From Aldehydirespirator sp965203575 (lineage in GTDB: Bacteria > Actinomycetota > Acidimicrobiia > Acidimicrobiales > Aldehydirespiratoraceae): a stretch of DNA of 64,000 nucleotides. The stretch is from the NCBI GenBank assembly GCA_965203575.1, contig OZ241894.1, positions 806,001 to 870,000 on the forward strand, in the 5' to 3' direction. The number at the start of each line of letters is the position of its first letter. Within the stretch, counting starts at the first letter, position 1. The position numbers and the translations under genes are program-made. Below the pieces are notes generated by a model, which saw nothing but the letters and a program-made list of their open reading frames with translations, had not been told where the DNA came from and made no database searches. Positions 25,308 to 33,681 of this stretch are shown here, piece by piece.

Positions 25308-26325
25308 CGGAGGTCTCCTTCACCGACGCCTTGCCCGCCGATATCCACGGCATCATCGCCCTGAGCTCCTTGCCCACGATCTCGACCGGGTGATCGTGGC
25401 CGGCCGCCTCCAGGCGCAGGAAGTTGGCCCGGCCTCCCCGGCTCTCGGCCACCCACTCCTCGGCGAACGAGCCGTCCTGCACCTCGGCCAGGATGCGCTG
25501 CATCTCGGCTCGCACGGCGTCGTTGACGATGCGGGGTCCCCGGGTGAGGTCGCCGTACTCGGCGGTGTCGGACACCGAGTAACGCATGCCGGCGATGCCC
25601 TCCTCGTACATGAGGTCCACGATCAGCTTCAGCTCGTGCAGGCACTCGAAGTAGCAGATCTCGGGCTGGTAACCGGCGTCGACCAGGGTCTCGAAGGCGG
25701 CCTGCACCAGCGCGGTGGTGCCCCCGCACAGCACGGCCTGCTCGCCGAACAGGTCGGTCTCGGTCTCCTCGGTGAACGTGGTCTCGATCACCCCGGCCCG
25801 GGCCCCGCCGATGGCGTCGGCGTAGGCCAGCGCCAGCGGCAGCGCCGAGCCCGACGCGTCCTGCTCGATCGCCACCAGGCACGGCACCCCGCCGCCCTCG
25901 ACGTAGGTGCGCCGCACCAGGTGGCCGGGCCCCTTCGGGGCGACCATGCAGACGTCCACCGACTCCGGCGGCGAGATCAGCCCGAAGCGGATGTTGAAGC
26001 CGTGGGCGAAGAAGATCGCCTCCCCCGGCGACAAGTTCGGCTCGACGTGCTCGGTGTAGATGGCGCCCATCTCGGTGTCGGGCATGAGCATCATCGACAG
26101 GTCGGCCTCGGCGACGGCCTCGCCGATGGACCGGACCTCGAGTCCGGCCTCCTGCGCCTTCGCCACCGATGACGAGCCCTCTCGCAGGCCGACGCGCACA
26201 TCGATCCCCGACTCCTTGAGGTTGAGCGCGTGGGAGTGGCCCTGCGAGCCGTAGCCCAGCACGGCCACCTTCCGCCCGGCGATGGCCGACCGGTCGACGT
26301 CGGATTCGTAATAGATGTTGGCCAC
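25294..26325 (-). CDS. ilvC: Ketol-acid reductoisomerase
   Basis: This 343-residue enzyme makes the second common step of valine, leucine and isoleucine synthesis: alkyl migration and NADPH reduction of acetolactate or acetohydroxybutyrate, with Mg2+. The N-terminal Rossmann motif is GYGSQGHSHALNL. The C-terminal knotted helical domain has EETETDLFGEQAVLCGG and the metal-binding acids (ECLHELKLIVDLMYEEG). It is the third gene of an ilvBNC operon, 61 bp after ilvN. The start at ATG 26325 follows GAGAGG. Confidence 0.95.
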   Translation of the reverse strand: MANIYYESDVDRSAIAGRKVAVLGYGSQGHSHALNLKESGIDVRVGLREGSSSVAKAQEAGLEVRSIGEAVAEADLSMMLMPDTEMGAIYTEHVEPNLSPGEAIFFAHGFNIRFGLISPPESVDVCMVAPKGPGHLVRRTYVEGGGVPCLVAIEQDASGSALPLALAYADAIGGARAGVIETTFTEETETDLFGEQAVLCGGTTALVQAAFETLVDAGYQPEICYFECLHELKLIVDLMYEEGIAGMRYSVSDTAEYGDLTRGPRIVNDAVRAEMQRILAEVQDGSFAEEWVAESRGGRANFLRLEAAGHDHPVEIVGKELRAMMPWISAGKASVKETSGGQG

Positions 26326-26386
26326 GGAAACCTCTCCTATTGCGTGTTGCCGATGTGATCGTAGGGGCAGACCCGATCGAAGCGGG

Positions 26387-26908
26387 TCAGGAGTCCAGCG
26401 AGGGCAGGGCCACCCGGCCGGTGCGCTGGAGTTGCACGATCCCGAAGGCTCGCAGTCGCTCCTCGAACTCGTCGAGCCTCCCCGGCCGGGCCGCCAGCGA
26501 CAGCATCATCTGCGACTGGTTGGCGTCCAGCACGTAGGCCCGGAAGTCGTCGACTAGCTCCAGCAGGTCGTGGCGGCGCCCACCGGCCGCTTCCACGGTC
26601 ACCAGCATCAGCTCGCGCTCCACGGACTCCGTGGGACTGAGCTCGCTGATCTCCACCACGTTGATGAGCTTGTCGAGCTGCTTGACCACCTGCTCGAGCG
26701 ACGACGAGGCCACGTCAACGGTGAACGTGATGCGGCTGAAGCGCTCGTCGGCGGTGGGGGCCACGGCCAGGGACTCGATGTTGAAGCCCCGGCGGGCGAA
26801 CAGCCCCGCCACCCGGGCCAGCACGCCCGGCTTGTTCTCCACCGTGGTGACGATGGTGTGGAACCGGTGGTCGTGATCGGCAGGCGCGGCCGCGCTGGTG
26901 GCCGTCAT
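26387..26908 (-). CDS. ilvN: Acetolactate synthase small (regulatory) subunit
   Basis: The 173-residue protein has an N-terminal ACT domain (TIVTTVENKPGVLARVAGLFARRG) and the C-terminal ALS_ss_C domain (SQMMLSLAARPGRLDEFEE). It activates the large subunit and gives valine feedback inhibition. The ATG at 26906-26908 overlaps the ilvB stop by four bases (ATGA), so both are co-translated in equal amounts. Confidence 0.95.
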   Translation of the reverse strand: MTATSAAAPADHDHRFHTIVTTVENKPGVLARVAGLFARRGFNIESLAVAPTADERFSRITFTVDVASSSLEQVVKQLDKLINVVEISELSPTESVERELMLVTVEAAGGRRHDLLELVDDFRAYVLDANQSQMMLSLAARPGRLDEFEERLRAFGIVQLQRTGRVALPSLDS

Positions 26909-28638
26909 CGCTGCGAGGGGTCGACGACGATGTCGGAGTTGGACTGGCCGGCCGGAACCATCGGGAACACGTTCTCGCCCGCTTCGCTGCGGAACTCCAG
27001 CACCACGGGACGGTCGTCGATCTCGTTGGCCTTGTTGATGGCCGGGGCCACCTCCTCGGGAGACTCCACCCGCAGGGCCACGCAGCCCATGGCCTCGGCC
27101 CACTTCACGTAGTCGGGGATCTCGTAGGAGAGGTACACCTCGCTGTAGCGCTCCTCGTAGAACATCTCCTGCCACTGGCGGACCATCCCCAGGTACGCGT
27201 TGTTGAACAGGGCGACCTTGATGGGAATGCGCTCCATCGACGCGGTGACCAGCTCCTGGGCAGTCATCTGGAAGCAGCCGTCGCCGTCGACGGCCCAGAC
27301 CATCCGGTCGGGCATCCCGACCTTGGCCCCGATAGCGGCCGGCACCGAGAAGCCCATCGTTCCCAGGCCGCCGGAGTTGATCCAGGTGTAGGGATGGTCG
27401 AAGCGCCAGTACTGGCTGGCCCACATCTGGTGCTGGCCCACGCCCGAGGTGACGATGGTGTCGTCGGGAGTCGAGTCGCGCAGCACCTCCAGCACGTACT
27501 GCGGCTTGAGCAGCTCGCCCGGCTCGGACTGCTCGTAGACGAGCGGGTAGCGCTCCTGCCAGCCGCTGATCTGCGAGCGCCACGCCCGGCGGTCGGCCTG
27601 GGCGTCGATGCCCCCGCAGGCTCGCAGAGCCTCGACCAAGTCCGCGATGACCAGCTTGCAGTCGCCCCGGATGGCCACATCGGGGGTCCGGACCTTGCCG
27701 AGCTCGGCCGCGTCGATGTCGACATGGACCACCTTGGCGTCGGGCGCGAAGCCGTCGAGGCGCCCGGTGACCCGGTCGTCGAAGCGGGCGCCCAGCGCGA
27801 TCAGCAGGTCAGAGTTCTGCATGGCGGTGACCGCGGTGTAGTTGCCGTGCATCCCGGGCATGCCCAGGCACAGCTCGTGGCTGTCGGGGAAGCATCCCCG
27901 GGCCATGAGGGTGGTGACCACCGGGACGTCGATCAGCTCGGCCAGAGCGAGTAGCTCGGCCGCAGCCCGGGCCTTGAGGATCCCGCCGCCGGCGTAGATC
28001 ACGGGCCGCTCGGCTCGGCAGATCATCTCGGCCGCGGCCCGAACCAGATCCGGATCACCGACGGTGGCGGGCTGGTACCCGGGGAGCTCCATGATGTCGT
28101 CGGTGGGCTCGTACCAGGTCATGGCCGAGCGCGGGTTGCGGGGATCGACGATGTCTTTGGGGATGTCCACCAGGACCGGGCCCGGCCGCCCGGTGGTGGC
28201 GATGTGGAAGGCCTCGTGGATGATGCGGGGGATGTCCTGGGCCTCGGTCACCAGGAAGTTGTGCTTGGTGACCGACAGGGTTATCCCCGTGGTGTCGCAC
28301 TCCTGGAAGGCGTCGGTGCCGATGGCGGCGTAAGGCACCTGTCCGGTGATGCAGACCAGCGGGATCGAGTCCATGTAGGCGTCGCACAGCGCGGTGACGG
28401 CGTTGGTGGCCCCCGGCCCGGAGGTGATCATCACCACACCGGGGCGCCCGGTGGCGTGGGCGTAGCCCTCGGCCATGTGCCCCGCGCCCTGCTCGTGACG
28501 CACCAGGATGTGGCGGATCGGCGACTCGATGATCGGGTCGTACACAGGCAGGATGGCCCCGCCCGGCAGCCCGAACACCACTTCGGTGCCCTCGCGCTCG
28601 AGGGCCTTGACGAGGGCTTGTCCGCCGTTCATGTCCAT
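26905..28638 (-). CDS. ilvB: Acetolactate synthase large subunit
   Basis: The 577-residue ThDP enzyme condenses pyruvate with pyruvate or 2-oxobutyrate, the first step of branched-chain amino acid synthesis. Visible: ThDP-binding Glu in LVRHEQGAGHMAEGY, FAD region in the centre, and the C-terminal ThDP motif WAVDGDGCFQMTAQELVTA. The ATG 28636-28638 is chosen because GGAGG lies six bases upstream. The longer open frame upstream runs through the leader region. Expression is probably controlled by the attenuator and leader peptide at 28697-28789. Confidence 0.95.
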   Translation of the reverse strand: MDMNGGQALVKALEREGTEVVFGLPGGAILPVYDPIIESPIRHILVRHEQGAGHMAEGYAHATGRPGVVMITSGPGATNAVTALCDAYMDSIPLVCITGQVPYAAIGTDAFQECDTTGITLSVTKHNFLVTEAQDIPRIIHEAFHIATTGRPGPVLVDIPKDIVDPRNPRSAMTWYEPTDDIMELPGYQPATVGDPDLVRAAAEMICRAERPVIYAGGGILKARAAAELLALAELIDVPVVTTLMARGCFPDSHELCLGMPGMHGNYTAVTAMQNSDLLIALGARFDDRVTGRLDGFAPDAKVVHVDIDAAELGKVRTPDVAIRGDCKLVIADLVEALRACGGIDAQADRRAWRSQISGWQERYPLVYEQSEPGELLKPQYVLEVLRDSTPDDTIVTSGVGQHQMWASQYWRFDHPYTWINSGGLGTMGFSVPAAIGAKVGMPDRMVWAVDGDGCFQMTAQELVTASMERIPIKVALFNNAYLGMVRQWQEMFYEERYSEVYLSYEIPDYVKWAEAMGCVALRVESPEEVAPAINKANEIDDRPVVLEFRSEAGENVFPMVPAGQSNSDIVVDPSQR

Positions 28639-28696
28639 GGTGGGCCTCCGGGGCGATGCTCGGGGTGTGGTCGGTGTTGCGGGCCGTACGCGAAAC

Positions 28697-28715
28697 GACC
28701 TCCCTGGGGGAGGTC
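28697..28715 (-). terminator. Attenuator hairpin in the ilvB leader
   Basis: GACCTCCC, a 3-base loop and GGGAGGTC form a perfect 8-bp stem between the leader peptide and ilvB, followed on the minus strand by GTTTCG. Its place 35 bases after the leader stop fits a transcription attenuator that responds to ribosome stalling on Leu/Val codons. Confidence 0.6.
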
Positions 28716-28750
28716 TGCGCACGATCGGATGGGTTTGCGAGCGCGCGCTG

Positions 28751-28789
28751 TCAGGCCAGTACTTCCACGAGCAGGACAGCGTCGTTCAC
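28751..28789 (-). CDS. ilvB leader peptide, 12 aa
   Basis: The short frame GTG to TGA encodes MNDAVLLVEVLA, with six Leu/Val residues in twelve. It lies 112 bases upstream of ilvB, followed by a strong hairpin. This is the usual design of branched-chain amino acid attenuators in actinobacteria: stalling when Leu or Val is short prevents the terminator from forming. There is no clear ribosome binding site. A promoter ends 7 bases before the GTG, so the peptide is probably read from a leaderless mRNA. Confidence 0.7.
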   Translation of the reverse strand: MNDAVLLVEVLA

Positions 28790-28796
28790 GGCGCCA

Positions 28797-28825
28797 AGTA
28801 TGGCCGCTGAATCGACACGAGGCAA
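28797..28825 (-). promoter_or_regulatory. Promoter of the ilvBNC operon
   Basis: On the minus strand TTGCCT and CATACT are spaced by exactly 17 bp, and the -10 box ends 7 bases before the GTG of the leader peptide. The start of transcription would coincide with that start codon. Confidence 0.55.
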
Positions 28826-28960
28826 CCGCGACGGGTCACCTGTCATTTCCACCTGGACTCCCGCTCTTGTTCGCTGCGCTCACGGGCCGCTCGGGCCACG
28901 GCCTCGCCCGTATGGGCTGGGCTCGCGCACCCGCCCGCTCGGCCTCTTAGCCTCGCGCCG

Positions 28961-30286
28961 ATGTCTCCCCGGCTGCGCTGGACCAGCGACGACACCGAGA
29001 TCTGGCGGTTGGCGTGGCCCGCTCTCGGCGCGTTGGTGGCCGAGCCGCTGTACGTGCTGGCCGACACCGCCATCGTCGGCCGCATCGGCACCCCCCAACT
29101 CGGCGGTCTGGCCGTGGCCTCGTCGATCCTGCTGTCCGCCCACGCTATGTTTATCTTCCTCGCCTACGGAACGACGGCCACGGTGGCTCGACTGCTGGGA
29201 GCGGGTGAGCACCGGCGGGCCGCCCACCAGGCTGTGCAGAGCATCTGGCTGGCAGTGACCGCAGGTGTGGTCTTGGCGGTGGTCGGGTTCGTCCTCGCGC
29301 CGACCCTGGTGGACGCGCTGGGGGGCGACGACCCCGAGGTGCTCCACAACGCCCTCGTCTATTTGCGGATCTCGCTGTTCGGGCTGCCGGCCATGCTGGT
29401 GATGCTGGCCGGCGTGGGCTACCTGCGGGGCGTGCAGGACACCAAGCGACCCTTCGCGGTGGCCCTGGGATCGGCAGTGGGGAACTTCCTGCTCGAAGTG
29501 GTGCTGGTCTACGGCTTCGACCAGGGGATCGGCGCCTCGGCCCTGTCGACGGTGGTGGCCCAGACGGCGGCCGCGGCCACCTTCGTGTGGTGGATCAAGC
29601 AGGCCGTGGCCCGCCACGACGTGAGCCTGCGGCCCCATCCCGCAGTCATCCGCCGGTTGGCCGTGGCCGGTTGGGACCTGCTGATCCGGACCTCGGCTCT
29701 GCGGGCCAGCCTCACCGTCACCGTGGCGATAGCAGCCCGGATCGGCACCGACGACCTGGCCGCACACCAGATCGTGTTCGAGGTTTGGACGGTGCTGGCC
29801 CTGGTGCTCGACGCGGTGGCCATCGCGGGGCAGGCCCTGATCGGCCTTGCCCTGGGCGCCAGCCGGCCCGACCGGGCCAGAGCGCTCGGGCGGCGCATGA
29901 TCGGCTGGGGCGCAGTCTCGGGTGTGATGACGGGAGTGGCGGTGCTTGCCCTCTCACCGGCGCTGCCTCACGTATTCACGTCGGACACCGCCGTAGTCGC
30001 CTTGGCCGCTTTTCTTCTGCTGCACGTCGGCTTCTCCCAGCCCGCCGCGGGAGTGGTGTTCGCCCTGGACGGCGTGCTGATCGGCGCCGGCGACCTCCGT
30101 TTCCTGGCCGTGTCGATGGTCGGAGCGGGCGTCGTCCTGGTTTGCGGCGGGCTGCTGGTGGTCGCCGCCGGCGCGGGCATCGGCTGGCTCTGGGCCGCCC
30201 TGCACGCCTGGATGGCAACCCGCCTCGTTCTGATGCTGTGGCGCTTCGCCGGCCCGGCCTGGCAGGTCACCGGCGCTGATCGCTAA
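28961..30286 (+). CDS. MATE-family multidrug/metabolite exporter (DinF-like)
   Basis: The 441-residue membrane protein has twelve predicted membrane segments in two similar halves, as in MATE transporters that exchange Na+ or H+ for organic cations. The N-terminal start WRLAWPALGALVAEPLYVLADTAIVGRIGT closely matches the DinF-like subgroup, which has PA-L-E-P and D-T-A-VGR motifs. The start is ATG 28961. The stop overlaps the convergent gatB stop within CTAA. The substrate is unknown. Confidence 0.92.
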   Translation: MSPRLRWTSDDTEIWRLAWPALGALVAEPLYVLADTAIVGRIGTPQLGGLAVASSILLSAHAMFIFLAYGTTATVARLLGAGEHRRAAHQAVQSIWLAVTAGVVLAVVGFVLAPTLVDALGGDDPEVLHNALVYLRISLFGLPAMLVMLAGVGYLRGVQDTKRPFAVALGSAVGNFLLEVVLVYGFDQGIGASALSTVVAQTAAAATFVWWIKQAVARHDVSLRPHPAVIRRLAVAGWDLLIRTSALRASLTVTVAIAARIGTDDLAAHQIVFEVWTVLALVLDAVAIAGQALIGLALGASRPDRARALGRRMIGWGAVSGVMTGVAVLALSPALPHVFTSDTAVVALAAFLLLHVGFSQPAAGVVFALDGVLIGAGDLRFLAVSMVGAGVVLVCGGLLVVAAGAGIGWLWAALHAWMATRLVLMLWRFAGPAWQVTGADR

Positions 30287-31767
30287 GAGCCGGCCCTTTC
30301 TCCCAAGAGGCGGTTGACGGCGGCTCCGTCGGCCTGGCCTCTGGTGGCCCGCATGACCTGGCCGGTGAGGAAGCCGGCCAGCTTCTTCCGCTCGGCTTCG
30401 TCGCCCGCGCAGAACCGCGACCACGCATCGGGGTTGCCGGCTATGACCTGATCGACTACTGCGGCCAGATCGTCGCCGGCCATGGCCTGGAAGCCTCGGC
30501 GCTGCACGATCGCGTCGGGGGCCCCGCCTCCTTCGGCCATCTCGGCCAGCACCTGCTTGGACTGGGTGGCGGTGAGGCGGCCGGAGGTCTCCATGGCGAC
30601 CAGTGCGGCCAGACCTTCGGGGGTGACCGGTGACCAGTCGTCGACGGCGAGGTCGTTCGCCACCCGGGTGGCGGCCACGCCCGGATCGGCCCCGGCCGCG
30701 ATGGCGGCCCGCACCAGGCCGTCCTGGCCCCGCTCCACCAGCAGGGCGGCATCGGTGGCCGACACCGCTCCCCCACCGTCGGCCGCAAGGTCGACCCGGC
30801 GGGCGGCCGGCAGCGGCGGCAGGGCAGCGTCGATGGCCGCGATGGTCTCGGCCGCCGGCACCAGCGGCACCAGGTCGGGATCCTGGAAGTAGCGGTAGTC
30901 GTCGGCGCCCTCCTTGGAACGGCCCGGCGTGGTGCGCCCGTTCGCCTCGTCCCAGTGGCGGGTCTCCTGGCGGGGCCGCTCGCCGCCGGACCACAGATCC
31001 ACATGGCGCCGCGCCTCATAGGCGATGGCCCGGCCCAGCGCTCGCAGCGAGCTCAGGTTCTTGATCTCGCAGCGGGTCCGGAGTTCGTCTGCACCGGCCG
31101 GACGGACCGACACGTTGGCGTCCACCCTCATCGAACCCTCCTCCATCCGGGCGTCGGACACGCCGATGGCCAGCAGGATGGCCCGCAGCTCGCGCACGTA
31201 GGCCCGGGCCTGCTCGGCGGTGCGGATGTCGGGGCGGCTGACGATCTCCACCAGCGGGACGCCGGCCCGGTTGTAGTCGACCAGCGCATAGTCGGCGTCG
31301 TGGATGCGCCCGCCCCCTCCGATGTGGGTGGTCTTGCCGGTGTCCTCCTCGATGTGGGCCCGCTCGATGCCAACGGTGTGACCGTCGGGCAGATCGAGGC
31401 GGCCGTCAGTGTTGGTGGGCTGGTCGTACTGGGAGATCTGGTAGTCCTTGGGCATGTCCGGGTAGAAGTAGTTCTTGCGGGCGAAGACGGCTCCTTGGAC
31501 CTCGCAGCCCAGAGCCCGACCCAGGCGCATCGCGAAGTCCACCGCCGCCGCGTTGGCCACCGGCAGCGAGCCCGGCAGCCCCAGGCACACCGGGCACACG
31601 TTGGTATTGGGCTCGTCGCCGAAGCGGTTGGCGCAGCCGCAGAACAGCTTGGTGGCCGTGCTCAGCTCCACGTGGACCTCCAAGCCGACTACCAGCTCCC
31701 AGTCCTCGGGCACCGCCGGCTCTCCCTCGGGCACCGCCGGCTCTCGCTTGGGCACGGCCGGGCTCAT
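30283..31767 (-). CDS. gatB: Asp-tRNA(Asn)/Glu-tRNA(Gln) amidotransferase subunit B
   Basis: The 494-residue protein is the kinase and tRNA-binding subunit of the GatCAB complex, which converts Glu-tRNA(Gln) and Asp-tRNA(Asn) to the amidated forms. It has VVGLEVHVEL, CPVCLGLPGSLPV, RKNYFYPDMPKDYQISQYD and DYNRAGVPLVEIV, then a C-terminal YqeY-like helical tail. The first 20 residues contain a short EPAVPE tandem repeat encoded by repeated DNA and are an unusual extension; translation might begin later. The ATG 31765-31767 overlaps the gatA stop by four bases. Confidence 0.95.
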   Translation of the reverse strand: MSPAVPKREPAVPEGEPAVPEDWELVVGLEVHVELSTATKLFCGCANRFGDEPNTNVCPVCLGLPGSLPVANAAAVDFAMRLGRALGCEVQGAVFARKNYFYPDMPKDYQISQYDQPTNTDGRLDLPDGHTVGIERAHIEEDTGKTTHIGGGGRIHDADYALVDYNRAGVPLVEIVSRPDIRTAEQARAYVRELRAILLAIGVSDARMEEGSMRVDANVSVRPAGADELRTRCEIKNLSSLRALGRAIAYEARRHVDLWSGGERPRQETRHWDEANGRTTPGRSKEGADDYRYFQDPDLVPLVPAAETIAAIDAALPPLPAARRVDLAADGGGAVSATDAALLVERGQDGLVRAAIAAGADPGVAATRVANDLAVDDWSPVTPEGLAALVAMETSGRLTATQSKQVLAEMAEGGGAPDAIVQRRGFQAMAGDDLAAVVDQVIAGNPDAWSRFCAGDEAERKKLAGFLTGQVMRATRGQADGAAVNRLLGERAGS

Positions 31768-33251
31768 GGAGCGCTCCCGTCGGAGGGCGCGGCCTCCTCG
31801 AGCACGGCCGCGGCCCGAAGCAGGACCGGCTCCGACAGGGCCGGTCCCATCAGCTGCACGCCCACCGGGAGGCCATCGTCGCCGCGGCCGAAGGGCACCG
31901 ACACCGCCGGGTGGCCCGTGAGGTTCGACGGGATCGTGCACACATCGTTGAGATACATCAGCAGCGGGTCGGCGGTCTTGGCTCCCAGCTCGAAAGCGGT
32001 CGTCGGCGCGGTCGGCCCCAGCAGCACGTCCACATCGGCGTAGGCCGCGGCGAACTCCCGCAGCATCAGCGTGCGCACCCGCAGGGCCTTGCCGTAGAAG
32101 GCGTCGTAGTAGCCCGCCGACAGGGCGTAGGTTCCGAGCATGATCCGGCGCTTCACCTCGGCGCCGAAACCGGCGCTGCGGGAGTTGACGTTCATCTCCG
32201 CGGCGTTGGCCGCGTCCACCCGCAACCCGTAGCGCACACCGTCGTAGCGGGCCAGATTGCTGGACGCCTCGGCCGGCGCGATCAGGTAGTAGGCCGACAG
32301 GCCCAGCACTGCCGACGGCACCGACACGACGGTCACGGCCGCGCCCGCAGCCTCCAGCGCGGCCGCGGCGGCGTCGACCCGGGCGATGACATCGGCTGCG
32401 ACACCCTCGACGGCCGAGACCCCGCCCAGCCCGTCGGCCCCCTGAAGGCGGGCGCTCCCGGCGCACAACTCGGCCACCAGCCCGACCCGCAGGCCGTCCA
32501 CACCCTTGCCCAGCCCGGCCACGACCGGATCGCGGGCGCCGTCGATCGAGGTGGAGTCGAGCGGGTCGTGCCCCGAGATGGCCTCGAGGCAGGCCGCCGC
32601 GTCAGCGACGTTGGACGCCATCGGGCCGATCTGGTCGAGCGAAGAGGCGAACGCGACCAGCCCGTAGCGCGACACCGCTCCATAGGTGGGCTTGAGGCCG
32701 ACCACACCGCACAGCGCGGCCGGCTGGCGGACCGACCCTCCCGTGTCGGACCCAAGCGCCAGCGGCGCGAACCCCGCGGCCACCGCGGCGGCCGATCCGC
32801 CGCTGGAGCCACCGGGCACCCGGCCGGTGTCGTGGGGGTTGCGGGTGGGTCCGAAGGCGGAGTTCTCGGTGGACGAGCCCATGGCGAACTCGTCGAGGTT
32901 CGTCTTGCCGACGATGACCGCTCCGGCGGAGCGGAGCCGCTGCACCACGGTGGCGTCATATGGGGGGCGCCAACCCTCGAGCATCCGTGACGAACAGGTG
33001 GTGGGCACTCCCCTGGTGCACAGGTTGTCCTTGAGCGCCACCGGCACCCCTGCCAGCGGTCCGACCGCCTCGCCCCTCGACACTGCGGCGTCCACGTTGC
33101 GGGCAGCCGTCCTCGCGTCGTCGGCCAGCACCAGGTTGAAGGCACCGATCTCGGTGTCACGCTGGGAGATCCTGGCGAGGTGCTCGTCCAGCACGTCCAG
33201 GGCCGTGCGTTCTCCGGACTTCACCGCAGCGGCGATCCCCAGGGCGGTCAC
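31764..33251 (-). CDS. gatA: Asp-tRNA(Asn)/Glu-tRNA(Gln) amidotransferase subunit A
   Basis: The 495-residue amidase liberates ammonia from glutamine for GatB. It has the amidase signature with the Ser-cisSer-Lys triad: Lys in VALKDNLCT, Ser in GGSSGGSAAAVAAG and Ser in GSDTGGSVRQPAAL. Length and motif order are normal. The GTG start (33249-33251) follows a 105-bp gap from gatC that contains a tandem duplication. Confidence 0.95.
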   Translation of the reverse strand: MTALGIAAAVKSGERTALDVLDEHLARISQRDTEIGAFNLVLADDARTAARNVDAAVSRGEAVGPLAGVPVALKDNLCTRGVPTTCSSRMLEGWRPPYDATVVQRLRSAGAVIVGKTNLDEFAMGSSTENSAFGPTRNPHDTGRVPGGSSGGSAAAVAAGFAPLALGSDTGGSVRQPAALCGVVGLKPTYGAVSRYGLVAFASSLDQIGPMASNVADAAACLEAISGHDPLDSTSIDGARDPVVAGLGKGVDGLRVGLVAELCAGSARLQGADGLGGVSAVEGVAADVIARVDAAAAALEAAGAAVTVVSVPSAVLGLSAYYLIAPAEASSNLARYDGVRYGLRVDAANAAEMNVNSRSAGFGAEVKRRIMLGTYALSAGYYDAFYGKALRVRTLMLREFAAAYADVDVLLGPTAPTTAFELGAKTADPLLMYLNDVCTIPSNLTGHPAVSVPFGRGDDGLPVGVQLMGPALSEPVLLRAAAVLEEAAPSDGSAP

Positions 33252-33357
33252 GGTGTCTCCTCCAGCGGCGCGGCCCGCAGCAACCCCCGTCCAATCACGG
33301 TGCCTCCCCCAGCGGCGCGGCCCGCAGCGGTGCGGCCCGCAGCAACCCCCGTCTAAT
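33247..33357. repeat. Tandem duplication between gatC and gatA
   Basis: The segment CGGTGTCTCCTCCAGCGGCG through CAACCCCCGTCCAATCA (33251-33297) recurs, with an internal extra GGTGCGGCCCGCAGC, at 33299-33358. A third start (CACGGTGCCTCGCCC) forms the end of gatC. It is a slippage-type duplication that lengthens the spacer without harming either gene. Confidence 0.65.
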
Positions 33358-33659
33358 CACGGTGCCTCGCCCAGGATCGGGGGCACCCGGAACTGGCCGT
33401 CATCCACCGACGGCGCCTGGGCCAGTACCTCGCCCCGGTCCAGCGACGGCCGTATCACATCGGCCCGGGTCACGTTGACGAGCGGATGGGGATGCGAGGT
33501 CGGCGCGATGTCGGTCACGTCGAGCGCCTCGACGTCGGCGGCGTGGTCAAGCACCGCAGAGAGCTGCGCCGCGAGCTCATCGAGTTCCTCGTCGCTGAAG
33601 CGCAGGCGGGACAACCGGGCCACATGGGCCGCCTCGTCGCGGGTTATCCGGCCGGACAC
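33357..33659 (-). CDS. gatC: Asp-tRNA(Asn)/Glu-tRNA(Gln) amidotransferase subunit C
   Basis: The 100-residue protein is the small subunit that wraps and stabilises GatA and GatB. It starts with ITRDEAAHVARLSRLRFSDE and continues with a helical middle and PLVNVTRADVIRPSL, the usual GatC ending. It is first in the gatCAB operon; the start codon is GTG 33657-33659. Confidence 0.93.
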   Translation of the reverse strand: MSGRITRDEAAHVARLSRLRFSDEELDELAAQLSAVLDHAADVEALDVTDIAPTSHPHPLVNVTRADVIRPSLDRGEVLAQAPSVDDGQFRVPPILGEAP

Positions 33660-33681
33660 GTCGGAAGGATAGGCCCCACGC

